Assembly: GCF_036785885.1 (NCBI RefSeq)
Contig: NC_092323.1
Span: forward strand, 2,272,501-2,336,500
Origin: Coffea arabica
Lineage: Eukaryota; Streptophyta; Magnoliopsida; Gentianales; Rubiaceae
Reading direction: 5' to 3'
Length of the DNA: 64,000 nt
The translations under genes and the position numbers were made by a program. Positions 1-14,240 of the stretch are shown here, in pieces; the first letter of the stretch is position 1; every line of letters starts with the position of its first letter. Under the pieces are notes generated by a model, which saw only the letters and a program-made list of their open reading frames with translations, had not been told where the DNA came from and searched no databases.

Positions 1-2896
<2,896 letters not shown>

Positions 2897-3570
2897 CACA
2901 CACGCACACAACGCCCCCTTTCTCTCCGATTTGCTCCTCTCCGAGCATAGCAGTGGAAAACTAGTCTATCTGCGTCTTGGTTGGGTTACTGGTTTTTTCT
3001 TTCCCAATTAAGCTTTTGTGTTTTAAGCTATATTATGTGAAAATTTGAAAAAAGGAAGTCCTCGTCAATAATTAATTAAAATTGCTGCTGGGTTTTTGAA
3101 ATCGGATTTTTAAATCTGAGGGCCAGTCCTTTTGATTTTTTTTTTTTCATTTTGCGGTGGGGCCTGGGAGGGATAAAGGAGTCGCGTTCTTGGCGATGAA
3201 GGTTGGGTTTTCGTTGGGAGGAACAATTTGAAATGTGTTGGGAGGGCCCAACTTGAAGTTGAATGAATCTCTCCATTGACGTCAGCTAACGTGCCGTTCA
3301 GCTTTGGTGTTTAGCCGGCCAGCTTTGGTGGAACTTCGCTGTCAAACTGTGCCAAATTTCTGTTTGTTTTGTTATTTAGTTCGTTTACTTTGGTTCCTTC
3401 ATTGAATTAATCATCATTAGAAGTTAAATCATCAAAGCTGTTTAGTCTCAACTCTCAAAAACAATAATTGTCACTATTATGGATCTTCTTCTTTGTATGA
3501 TGTGATATCTAAACACAAGATGATCAGTAGATTCAGTTTTATTTTTCCCCTCAAAGTGTAAGGTTGTGTT

Positions 3571-3688
3571 TGGATTGCATTTTTCTAGATTTTTTGTAGA
3601 AAAATTACTGTAGCGATTTGATATAGGTGATAAGGAAATGTGTTTCACGAAAAACGTAACAATTTTTCTTTGAAAAACTGCTGTCCAA
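3571..3688. repeat. Small MITE-like element (hAT-type ends)
   Basis: It begins with GTTTGGATTGC and ends with CTGTCCAAAT, imperfect inverted repeats, and has the ATTACTGTAGC core also seen in the element at 12872-13034. There is no coding capacity and no clear target-site duplication, so the borders are approximate. Confidence 0.5.
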
Positions 3689-4393
3689 ATTTTATCAAAA
3701 AAGTTGATATCATTCATGTGAAGTAGATAATATATAATTTTGAAGAACATCCTCTCCAATTTCAAGCAATCGAGCTCCTTTCCTCCTCCCCGCTTATTTA
3801 AGTCTCACCCCTCTTCTATTGGAAAAAAAAGGTTTTTAAAAAATTTTATTTTATGCTAATTATTGTATCATTTTTTTACTTATACCTTGTTTAATAATCT
3901 AATTTATTATTTAAATTTAATAAATTCATATCATAGGATGTTCAAATGCGTTTAATAACAAAAAATAGAACATCTAAATTAATTAAGTAGCACTAAAATT
4001 TATCGGTAAAACTTACTCAAAAAAATCAGGAATAAGTTATTTCATTATTATTTAATATGATATACACTCGAATGTATCGAATTTAGTAATTTAATACATT
4101 TAGATTTCAAATTTTAGATTTCAGTTTTGTCAAACACAACCATACTGAAAAATTTAAAAAAAAAGGATAAAGAATAACAATTTACCTCAACTATGCAATA
4201 AGTATTATAGCACATCATAAATACCCTTTGAAAAATTACAAAATGATGACAAATTGTTTCCATTTTCTAAATATTATCATAAAAAGGGGAAAACTAATAT
4301 TGACAAAATACAAGTTTGAATTTGGCATCACTAGCAAGATGTGACCTGTATTGCAGTATTGAGATTGAAGAAAAGTTTATTTTGAAAGAATTT

Positions 4394-5254
4394 GGGCCTG
4401 TTTGGAACCTGAGTTTTTTAGGAGTTTGTCTAAAACTTTACTGTAGTGCACTGTAGAAGTTTTTGTAAGGTGAAAAATTTTGTAAAAGTTTTTGTAAGGT
4501 GAAAACTTTTTTTTTTTCCTCTTTCCCTTTCTTTTTCTTTCTTTCCTTTTTCTTTTCTTTCCTCTCTTTTTCTTCTTCTTCTTCTTCCCCGTTACATCCG
4601 CCACCCCTAGCAGCAACTCCACCTCCCGCCACCCCTCTCCTCCCTTTCCCCTTCTCCTCCCCTCCCGCCGCCGCCCCCCTTTTGCCCTGCCTTCCCCCTC
4701 CCCCTGCAGCCTCCCTTTGCCCCGCCACCCCCGCCTCCCCTGTTCCCCTTCCCGCTTCCCGCTTCTCCCCTCTCCCCCCGCTGCCCCTCCTTTCCCCTTC
4801 CCCCGCAACCCTCCTCTACCCCGCCATCCCTGTTCCCCTTCCCGCTTCTCCCCTCTCCCCCCGCCACCCCCTCTGCCCTATTTTTCTTTCTTTTTTTTTG
4901 TCCACAGAGAGGTGGGGGAGGAATGGCGCCGGACGTAGAGAGAAAAAAAAAAGACAAGAGAGGATGATGGCAGGGAGGAAGAGGGGGAGAGGGAAAAAAG
5001 GGGGAAAAAAAAAAAGAAGACCGGCACTGGCACCGAAAATTGGCGCCGAAACCGGCGACGGAGCCGGCAATGGAGGTGGTGGTGGGGGAGGAAGAAGAAG
5101 AAAAGTGGAAGGGAATTTTTTTTTGTTGTGTTTTGGATATTTTAAGTGTGTAGGTTAAAAACTTTGATAAATTTTTGGGGGTTCCTGTAGCACAAGTTGT
5201 TAAAAAACTAGTATAATAAAAACTTGGTAAAAAATAGGGCTTCCAACCAGGCCC
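4394..5254. repeat. Non-autonomous DNA element with a pyrimidine/purine-rich GC core
   Basis: The ends are inverted repeats: GGGCCTGTTTGGAACC on the left and GGCTTCCAACCAGGCCC on the right. If the shared TTT/AAA is included, the flanks read TGAAAGAA and TGAAGAAA, a possible imperfect 8-bp duplication that would suggest hAT. The left shoulder carries GTTTTTGTAAGGTGAAAA twice. The core is a C/T tract at about 4507-4895, very C-rich, followed by a purine tract at about 4905-5115 with GGCGCCGAAACCGGCGACGG inside. The two halves are partly complementary and could fold back. Open frames of over 200 codons exist here on both strands but have only simple composition, so no protein is claimed. Confidence 0.6.
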
Positions 5255-5606
5255 AAAATGAAGAAATTTTCTAATAAGGCATGTCAAAATTAAACATTCC
5301 AAGAGAGGTAAAAAAAAAAAAAACGGAGACAAATGGAGAGAAAAACAAAAGGGATTTTGGATGCAATAGAGTGCCAAAAATAGAAAATAAATGAAGAGAA
5401 TTTGTTCATTTTCTTTTGTTTTGAGAGTCTTAACCGGATATAAATGAAAGGATAAATACCCTAATTAAACTTTTTCTCAAAAAATAAGAAAAAAAACAGA
5501 AATGATGTGAGACTGAAGATGTAAAATTCTATGAAATCTCATTTTTACCCGTTAACATAAACATGACAAATTCAAATTTAATGATAAATATGTAAAATAT
5601 ATAGAG

Positions 5607-5752
5607 TTAATCTTATATACATTGATAGTGTATACAATTAGCATCATTAAATGTATGATAATTATGTAAAAAATTGTAAATTAAAATTAAAATTAATATC
5701 CACATATCTAATGGTGATAGTTTATATATTATTAGTATAGACAAAAGATTAA
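5607..5752. repeat. Short MITE with TTAATCTT ends
   Basis: It starts TTAATCTTATATAC and ends AAAGATTAA, with TGATAGTGTATAC near the left end and GGTGATAGTTTATA near the right, giving a symmetrical element of about 146 bp. A second copy lies at 21963-22107 and a fragment near 24476. No protein is encoded. Confidence 0.5.
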
Positions 5753-6236
5753 TTCAAATACATAATCCAAATACATAAACTACTGTAATCCTTCCTCTCC
5801 TCTCTCTTCCGCTGTGCCAGACAACATGGAAGGACCTTTCTCTTTTGACTTTCTTCCCCTTTTTTTAGCCCCTTGCGACTTGACTTTATTTTATTTTCTC
5901 TGACAGGTATAACCAAAACAAAAAAGTGTAACTAGGTGGGCTTGGGTTTTTGGCCCACCAGCAAAACACTTAATATGGCCGATTTGCATTTTATTGTGTC
6001 TTTTCTTTGGGCCTACACCCATTCAACATTCTTGTGTTTTGGAATCAAGTTTAATATCGCGTGCACGTCCAAACCCGATCATATAGGGATCCGGGGCAAG
6101 AAACGAATCCGAGAATTATCGAGGGCGTCGGTTTCCTGCTCATAGAGTCAAAGGATTCAAGAAAACAAGCAAGAAAGCGGGGGTGGCAAAGGAGGGTACA
6201 AAGATCAAGCAGATTGGAAATTGTTGTAAATTGGTG

Positions 6237-9200
6237 ATGAGAATTGATTCTCCACCAGCTGTCAAGCGGAGGAGATTCACTACTATCCACTCAATGGACT
6301 CCGAATCAGCTAAGGTCCTCCTTAGTTCCTTTCCTTCATGCTCAATTGGTTCATCGGATTTTGTTTTTGTTTTCTTTCCTTCCTCCCCAGGAAAATCTCT
6401 GGGTCTTAGGTTGGGATTCTTGAATATTGGTCTTGGAACTGGATAAGCTACCGTGCCTCTTTTTTCTTTTTTTTTTTTAAAAAAATTAGTGTTGGGTTTA
6501 TGATCTTCCGTTACTTTCTACATTCCCTGATTGCAGCCTGCGCCCTGATTCATTTCCTTATTACTGATCAATTATAGGTCGATATCAGCTGCAAAATAGT
6601 AATAACAAAATCTTTATGTATGTCGATGGGAAGTGCTTTAAGTTATCAGGCATGTCTATTGAGAGTTTAAAAATTGGTTTCAAGTTATTTAAAGTACCGT
6701 ACGTGGATTAATTGCTGCATTTTTTGTGCACTTAGGATGAAATTTGAAGGAAGTGTTAGGGGGTCATAGGTATTTGCTGTCATTCTCTTCTATCAAGCTT
6801 GTCTGGATAGACATGATTACATGCAATAATTTCTTGTAGTTAATGATTCTTCATGTATAGAGGCGAATATTTGGAAGACATATTTCGAGGCTTCAATATA
6901 TTCTACCCGTGCTCTTTGGAAAAAGATAATAATTGCAATCTCTCTTTCTTTATCCATCACCACCTGAGAGGCTTTGATTGAATTGCTTGTTTTATGTTCT
7001 TCTGCAAAGCATGGCACTCCACTTTTTGTAGCTCTGGCATTCTTGGAACTTAAGAAAGTTTTCTATTTGCTCATGTTTCTTCCTAAGGGTTTGTGAAGTT
7101 TTTTCAAGAATGTTGCCTAATCACTGATCTGGAGAATGCATATGACCTTGTTGAACTGTGAGCACTTGTTGTGTATCTTTATAAAGTTGAAGGGTTAAAA
7201 AGTGCCTATTTTCAGTTTCTTCAGTTTCTTGTTCTTTTGCATGGAATTCAGGCAAAGCTTGCTGCTGCTAAAGAAAGATTTGGTCGAGAAATCCGTGTGT
7301 TTGAAACATTTACTGCTTCTTCAAGTCCTAGTGATGTCCTTGACAATGGTAAGCTCTATTTGATTTTTGTAACTTTCTCTGACCTTGCATTGTTGGATAA
7401 GGTAACATGCTATTTGATTTTCGGATGGTGTTATGCAATTGTGCCTTTTTGGGACATTGCTCACACGGGTATGCTATAGTAGTGTTGAATAAAATTTGAA
7501 TTACTTATTCCAGGCTTGGAACTGTTTTCTTTCCGCACTTTTTTTTTTATAGTTTTGCTGATTATAACTGTGTTCTTTTCTTGTTTTGGATGGAATTGTC
7601 AGAGGAGCCAGATGACTTTTATGAGTTCACAGCAGAGGATTATTATCGACTCATGGCAACAAAAAAGGAAGGTATGATATATCCTTGCAATTATAGATAT
7701 TGGTTTATCTGCTTATTTATTACCACCATATTTGAAAGGTCTAATTTGTTTTCTAGAGAAATGACTGAAGTGGAGCTTTTCTTTTGCCACTTCTGCTCCA
7801 ATAAAATAAGTTATTTGGACATGAACTGCATGTTCTTGGAAACTGATCAAAATATCTAATATGTTTTTTGAAAATGACATGGTCTAGTCGTCTCGATGAC
7901 TATAAGAGGTGAAATTGAGTATATAACTCTTGCCAGAATGGTAGATGGCGGTCTGAAAACATACATATACTCATATAATTCTGATAGTTTCTTCGAAAAG
8001 TGCAATTATCTGGTTGTGTACCATCTATTGGTTCATCCTGTAGTTTATTGCTGCATTTTGTCAGCGCAAACATTCACCTATGAAATTCTTAAAGGTGCAT
8101 GATAAAAAACCTTAGATATTGTGATGATATCTATATCTGGCCACATATAAGACGTCTTATTTGTTTCTGCATCTGACTTGGGAAACTAAGCAGATAACTT
8201 TCTGAAGACGAAGAAAATCCGAGAAGCAGAAGAGGCTGCTCGCAGGTCAAGGATAACTAAGGTGCTAAGCTATTTCTTTGCAGATGAATTTGTTACTCTT
8301 TGAAGTTTCTATATATTTATACTCTCCTATGATGCAAAGTTAATTTTTTTTCACATCCCTGCAGGCTGTCATTAGAGTACGTTTTCCTGACAATTACACT
8401 CTTGAGGCTGTATTTCACCCAACGGAGCAGATTCAAAGCTTAGTTGATCTTCTCATGAAAGTAATTATTCATCCTGAAGTGCCATTTTATATATGTAAGG
8501 ATTTGCAGTGTTTAATGTAATTTATTCTTGTTCAAGGTTATACAGTACCTTATGAAGTATTTAAGATGGTGAAGCTGGTGTAACTGTGGTTAAGATTTTT
8601 GCTTTTCAGATACTACTCCTCCCAAGAAGCAGATAAAAGACACCTCACAGGACTTTTATTCTGCTGGTTTTTTGCCCGGTGCTATTGTGTATTTTGCATA
8701 TGATGATGCACAAGGTCTGTACGTGTTATAATTCTAATCTTACTTTTGCATTAAAGTTATGATTACAGAAGTCAAATTTAAGCTGGTTACCGTTGCCATT
8801 GGTCTTAAATCTTCTAAAACTGCATGTTGCCCTGTTGTTCTTAGTATGGAAATTTTTTATGCTTATGCATAATTCACAGTTGGTGATCATTTGTTTGGAG
8901 TTTTAACTTATTCCTTTTTGGAAAGAGAAGGGGTGGGGTACTGTTAATACTTAAAATATTTTTTGCAAGACATTTAGCAATACCAGCACTTTGGAACACT
9001 TCCATTAGTTTGAGTACTGCTTATTTTCCACTTTACCTATTATCTGGATGTTGATGAAGTGCGATAGGGCTGAAAATTGTTGCAAACATGATGGTCAGTT
9101 CACCAAAAGAGAGTTAAGGAGTAAAAGACACTGGAGTAGGTCACGTAGTGGCATGAGTTGGGACGCATCTGAATATGCGGCTCATCTGCCCTGAGAGTGA

Positions 9201-10019
9201 TTATACGGGTTTGCTGGATTATCTGCTCGTATATATTCAAAGTGTGCAATATAGGTTGCACTGATTGTCCACTGCCATGTTGTGAACTGATCAACTAGTA
9301 TTAATTGAGTAATTCATCTAGGATCTTGGAAATTTTGCTTAATTGGTATAGCTATAACTTAAAATAGATAGTGATGAATGGCATCCGACTTCATCATTAT
9401 CGCCTGCAGCTGATGCTGATCTGGGGCAGCCGTCTTTTAAGTGAATATAGGCTGTGGGCCATGTAAAATTTGAAGTGGTTTGTTGGCTGATCATACGAAT
9501 CTGGATAGTGATCACTTTCTGAACCCGCAGTTATTTCTTGACTAAGTTAAAAAAAGACCCATCAGACAGTGGGCTTTTGCAAGTTGTTGAAGGAACTTAT
9601 TTTGAAGGCAAAATGGCTGGTTTTGCATCATCGGTTTATAGTAGGAAATGTTGACTGTGGAAATGTTTGGAGTCGATGTTTGTGTTCACCTGTTACTTTC
9701 TGTTTGTGAAGTACCTTCCCCCCCCCCCCCCCCCTCTCTTCTCACACGTTCTCTTTGCTGATACAGGATCTGCGTTTATATATTCAATTTGTGGTTTCAC
9801 ATGCTTTTCTTGTTTCCAGGTGACGCTGCTGCTGCAGCTTCGGGGCCATTCCTTCAAGAGGAGGTCATGTCTTTGCAAGGCCTGGACATCACAGATGAGC
9901 AGCAAGAGTCTGCCCAACCTCCAGCAGAGGTTGTAACGTCCAATCATGTTGATGCTGCTGTTCCCCAGCGCAAGCCTGCTGATAAGAAGAGTATCAAGCC
10001 AAAGTGGTTGAAAATGTGA
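6237..10019 (+). CDS. PUX1: Plant UBX domain-containing protein 1 (CDC48/p97 cofactor)
   Basis: PUX1 binds the AAA-ATPase CDC48 and in Arabidopsis promotes disassembly of its hexamer. Exons: 6237-6314, 7252-7348, 7603-7671, 8194-8261, 8365-8494, 8610-8714 and 9820-10019. All are GT-AG and in phase, giving 248 aa, close to the roughly 250 aa of the Arabidopsis protein. The ATG at 6237 is the first in-frame ATG. The conserved segment EEPDDFYEFTAEDYYRL comes before the UBX domain at about residues 105-183, which begins AVIRVRFPDNYTLEAVF. The loop that is FPR in many UBX proteins reads YTTPPKK here, as I remember it in PUX1 itself. The C-terminal tail is acidic then basic and ends KPKWLKM. Intron 6 is over 1.1 kb and has an 18-base C run at 9718-9735. 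Confidence 0.95.
9718..9735. repeat. Homopolymer: 18 C in PUX1 intron 6
   Basis: An uninterrupted C run followed by TCTCTTCTC. Runs of this length are often variable and error-prone. It is intronic, so it does not affect the protein. Confidence 0.9.
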
Positions 10020-10267
10020 TATAAATTAATCGCCTCTTTGCTGAGATCTAGATAGCTTGATCCATGTATATGTATGAAAATCACTTAGTTGCTTGCTGTT
10101 AGAGAAAAGGGGGAAGGGAACTTGTCCATATGCCTCCCAAACATGGCATCTGGCTGGTCGTGATGAATTTAATAATTTGTTCATGATGGCTGCCAATTCT
10201 AGTCTGCTTTTGAGGTGGCTCAGCTTCGTGTTCCCTTAATTTTTCTGCTGGATTTGGAGGGTGTTTT

Positions 10268-10471
10268 AGGCTCCGTTTGGGGTTGTGTTTTTTTTTTTTT
10301 TAAGAGAGTGCTTTTTAGTACTAAAAGTATTTTTTAGAGTATTTGATAACTAATTTCTCGGAACTGAAGGAGCTCAATTTTTGAAAATTTAAAAGTATTT
10401 TAAAAAAAAAAAATTGTGTCAAAAGTATTTTTTTTTTCTTTATAAATTACTGTAACCGCAAATGGGGTCTT
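10268..10471. repeat. MITE-like element, hAT-type ends
   Basis: The left end GGCTCCGTTTGGGG and the right end GCAAATGGGGTCT are imperfect inverted repeats. The interior is poly(A/T)-rich with repeated AAAAGTATTTT. No clear target-site duplication. Confidence 0.45.
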
Positions 10472-11713
10472 AATTATGGTCAAAGGGTCAGTGATAAATA
10501 AGTGGTAGAAACATACGCGACTTGTGTACATGTGTTGGGTTGGGTGTGCCGTAATACACGGTCCAACAAGACCATTATAGCTAATTGCTTAGATTGAGAA
10601 ATTTGATAAGAAGTTGGTTGCAGGGAAAGAAATAAATGGAATCAGTCAATCACGCAGGCAGGCTGGCTGGCTGGGCCGATGTTGGTGGAGAGGTGGCAGG
10701 CTTGAATTTGATATAGACGGATTCTAGGGTGATCCAAAAGATGGCCCACCTTGTCAAAAAAACAAAATGATTGGGGTACCAAGCGCTGACAGACCAACGT
10801 TAACCCACACACCATTCTGAAAGTTACTGCCTCTGTCTGCATTCGGATTTTTGTCTTTTCTTTTTAGAAAAAAAAAAAAAAAACTCTCCCCCGGTCCCGT
10901 TATTAAAATTTAATTAAAAACTTAAGGTAAAAATTTTAAATACTTATGGGATTAGGTGGATACTGTACGACCAAACCCCGTGCTTTTGGACTGACGCGTA
11001 TAGAAAATAATACTAATAAGGTCCTTGGATGGAATGTCGTGGACCTCGTGCCCTTTGATATTTTCATATTTTCAATAAACCAGTGTACAATTTTGTGGGA
11101 ATTAGGGTGTTGCTTGTGGCTATAATTTGAGGGGGAAAGGTGTAAAGGGGTGACGGTCCCGTATATTTTTAGTTTAAAAGGGAAATCAAGTGTATTTTTC
11201 GATTTTGTTTTTGAAAATATGCTCACATGAGAGGGACGTGTTATTTTCAGTCAGAGAAAATGAGCAAATACGAGCATTATGATCAAAATGAATCATAATT
11301 TATATGTTAGGAATTATTCTTGCTGATTTTAAATGTTAGGGGCTAAAAAATTTTTTTTGTAAATATTATGGACTAATTTGGCAAATTTCCCAATAATGTT
11401 AGGCAATAGATGCTTTGGTGTCGTAAATTTGAGCAGAGCACACAAGCGGCAAACGGGGAAACGACATGGGTATGAGAATTATCGGATCAAGTTCGCAAAG
11501 GAAAGAAGTACGAGTTAACCAACTAATTATGCGTGCAATTTATAATAATAATAAGTAGTAGTAGTAGCATAATTGTTTGCAAAAAATTAACCCCCCAAAA
11601 AAACTTTTCATTTGCTTATAGAAATCTATTGTACTCATCAATGATTAAATCTTTCCGCTTGTTTGAGATGGTAAGTATACTACATTTGTTAGTTACTAGT
11701 CCAACTTTCAGTA

Positions 11714-12042
11714 CTCCCTCCGTCTCACTTTGATAGTCTCGTATTCTTTTTTCATCTGTCTCGAATTGTAGTCAACTTTCCAATTGAAGAATGTAGTTGT
11801 ATTTTAATTTTCCTAAAATACCCTTATTCAATGTAAGTAGTTATTACTATAAACCTATCCCATTTAATGAGAGTTGATTCATTTTTTACCATCAATTCAA
11901 GTTTCCATAAAGTTATACCATATTTAATGTGAGGGTATTTTAAGAAAAAAATAATCTAAATTTACTTTTCCAACAAAGTTAACTACTTTTTCTTAAACTG
12001 TGTGAAAAAAGAAATGGGACTATCAAAGTGGGACGGAGGGAG
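11714..12042. mobile_element. Stowaway-type MITE (Tc1/Mariner class)
   Basis: The left terminus CTCCCTCCGTCTCACTTTGA is matched by the inverted right terminus TCAAAGTGGGACGGAGGGAG, and both sides are flanked by TA. This is the standard Stowaway layout. It is 329 bp with no transposase, so it is non-autonomous. The well-matched termini suggest a fairly young insertion. Confidence 0.9.
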
Positions 12043-12210
12043 TATGATTTATATGAAGTGCTAAGTGGGGAAGTGTTAGGTGCAGAATTTGTGGTGTGTG
12101 TTAGGTGATGTGCAAGGTGTACCTTCACTAATCCTTTGATTAGCATGTTGTATGTTTATTGGTCATCGATCGGCAACACAATAAATAGTACTCCTATAAT
12201 GTATGGAAAG

Positions 12211-12420
12211 AAGTTTGGATTTTGACGTTTTCATCATTATCAATCCCCAAGTAAATGTGTATTATTTGGACAGTGTATTATTTAAAATAATTAGTGTAAC
12301 GCTTTTTATAATCTGATGTATGTGAGATAAAAAGGTGATTGAAAATATAAAAATGTGAGTTGAAGAATGTGTTTATAATGCATGTAAAATATTATTTTTT
12401 AAAAAAATTGACTTCCAAAT
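12211..12420. repeat. MITE copy 1 of the GATGTATGTGAGATAAAAAG family
   Basis: It shares the segment CTGATGTATGTGAGATAAAA and the following AT-rich stretch with the better-kept element at 12872-13034, and begins with TTTGGATTTT. The ends are worn and the borders approximate. Confidence 0.45.
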
Positions 12421-12871
12421 TGCAAGGAAATGTGTCAGGGGATGAGGAAAATTTATTGGTTTTATTTTCCTTTATATGTGTGTTTGTTTAGCGAGAAAGT
12501 TCAAAAAATTTCTTGCATTTTATGTCCGGTAAAATTTATAGTACAATTTTAAAAGAAAATAGTTACCAATAATTACACTTTAGTAGCTTCCAATAATTAC
12601 CATTGACTTCTCATTTTATTTCAAAAAAATTTTTTGCACGAGGAAATAATTTTTATTTTCTAGTATCTCACGTTCTTCTACTTTTCTTTCTCACGCAACT
12701 TACCCTCCATTCAAACAAGAGCACTCCGCACGAGGATATAAAGGGAATAAACATTAATCCGAGATGTAGAAACTCCCAAGTATAGACACGTAGGCAGCCA
12801 GCATCCTCATTAGCACTGGTATATTATTTGCGTCGTCGTCGACGTCGACGGCGGCTAAGTTAATAGTGGGT

Positions 12872-13034
12872 TTGTTTGGATTTTGAATTATTAGAAATAT
12901 TTTTACTGTAGCACTTTTTTGTGATGTGATGTATGTGAGATAAAAAGGTAATTAGGAAGATAAAAAGGTGCGTTGGAAATTGTAACGATGATGTAAGCAA
13001 ATATATTTTGACAAATAAACCGCAATCCAAACAA
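12872..13034. mobile_element. MITE copy 2, perfect 11-bp inverted ends
   Basis: TTGTTTGGATT at the left is an exact inverted copy of AATCCAAACAA at the right. The interior includes ATTTTTACTGTAGCAC and GATGTATGTGAGATAAAAAG. It is 163 bp and non-coding. The exact termini suggest it is younger than the copy 0.6 kb upstream. No target-site duplication could be fixed, so the superfamily (hAT-like) is inference. Confidence 0.7.
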
Positions 13035-14240
13035 TTTAAGTATTTATTTATAGTACTTATTACTGAGAGGAGAAGAGCAAATTAAAGTCAAAGGGAGGCA
13101 CCGTAGAAAGCATCCATTAACATCAGCGCTGATCACAGAATTTCGCCTCAGCAGACACCGCTGACACTAGCTCTTATTCAACTACAAAGCACCTTCAAAA
13201 GTCTTCCGGTTACCCCAATCCCAAAAGGCCATGACTGCTGTTACTACTTGCTAGTCCAATATCCATCACCACCCCCCTCCCCCCGGGCCCCCCTCCCGGA
13301 CTTGCAATTCTCGGATTCAATCCGCACAATTTCTGCTCTTGTTCGGTTGTATCAAACCCGAAAACAGAAGGGGAGCGAAAGGAAAAAGAAAAAAAAAGGT
13401 CTTTACCTGCCAACTACCATCCTCGACTAATTTTGTACGGCAATCCAGGCCCCATTTTTTCTTTTTCTGCTATAACTACTTTCCCCGTTACTGGTAAGCA
13501 TTAGTTGCAGAATAGAATTTAAAAAATATATATTGAAATTTTCTCATTTCCATGTTTTGATGATCCCCCTCCTGCACATGCCCAACAACTTCATCTCGCT
13601 TTCAGCGTCTACTTTTTGGCTGCCCGTCTTAATCTCTACAGCTCCCTTATCCTCATTTTCTCTATCTTCATTTTTTATCTTTTGATGCGATCCGAAGTGA
13701 GTTTGTACTGAGTGTTTTCCAGTTGGATCAGGTATGGCTTAATTCTGCTGATTAGAACTAATAATAATTACAAAAAGAAAAAGAACGTAGGCTGTAATAT
13801 TAATCAGCCTGCGCACGATGCAGGTTCTCAAATTCTGATTTCGTCATTGTCTTTTCCTTTTCTTGTATTGTTTTCTGTGGGTGCGGGATCGGGGGGGGGG
13901 GGGAAATGTATCTGTATGTAGTTCTCTTGTTTGGTGGATTGGACTGGGGAGTTGGAGAGTGAGCAATTCTGTTGCTGGTGTTCTCGTTAAATAAAAGAGG
14001 AAAATTTTGAAGGGATTCATGCCTTTATGTAGACACAAGTGGCCTTACACCTAGCATAGCATAGCATAGCAGGAGCTGTTAACTGCTTCGATTGAATTTT
14101 CCATATCTTTGTTGTTCAAAACAGCTTCGGCTTGGTCACAAATTGGTTTTGTATTGCTGTAGATAAGTGGAACTGAGCATACTTGAAATTGTTAAGAGGT
14201 GAGCTATTTTGGTTCCCCACCTGCTTCTGGAGATCTGAAA

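Larger units (their letters stand above)
2897..6236. other. Intergenic region between AUG6 and PUX1
   Basis: The two flanking genes are divergent, so this 3.3 kb should hold both promoters. It contains AT-rich DNA, a small MITE near 3571-3688, the purine/pyrimidine-rich element at 4394-5254 and a short MITE at 5607-5752, each listed separately. The long open frames inside 4377-5377 are low-complexity Pro/Ser/Arg/Gly/Lys strings on both strands and are not called genes. No TATA box for either gene could be fixed with confidence. Confidence 0.7.
10020..14240. other. Intergenic region between PUX1 and G6PD
   Basis: It holds the PUX1 3' UTR, a MITE at 10268-10471, a Stowaway MITE at 11714-12042, two copies of one MITE family at about 12211-12420 and 12872-13034, and the G6PD promoter and 5' UTR. 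A non-coding leader intron is possible, with donor GGATCAG|GTATGG near 13731 and acceptor TTCAAAACAG ending at 14123. This is inference only. No further gene was seen. Confidence 0.6.

Noticed and set aside
4377-5377. Open frames of 140-256 codons on both strands
   Set aside because: All are low-complexity Pro/Ser, Arg/Gly/Lys or Phe/Ser strings caused by the pyrimidine and purine tracts; frames overlap on both strands and no domain is visible.
8121-8177. Possible C/D-box snoRNA in PUX1 intron 3 (GTGATGA ... CTGA)
   Set aside because: No terminal stem, no convincing inner boxes and no recognised rRNA-complementary guide.
13210-13430. Overlapping 60-67 codon frames before G6PD
   Set aside because: Both strands are open over a C-rich and A-rich leader; no homology recognised, so probably 5' UTR or promoter.
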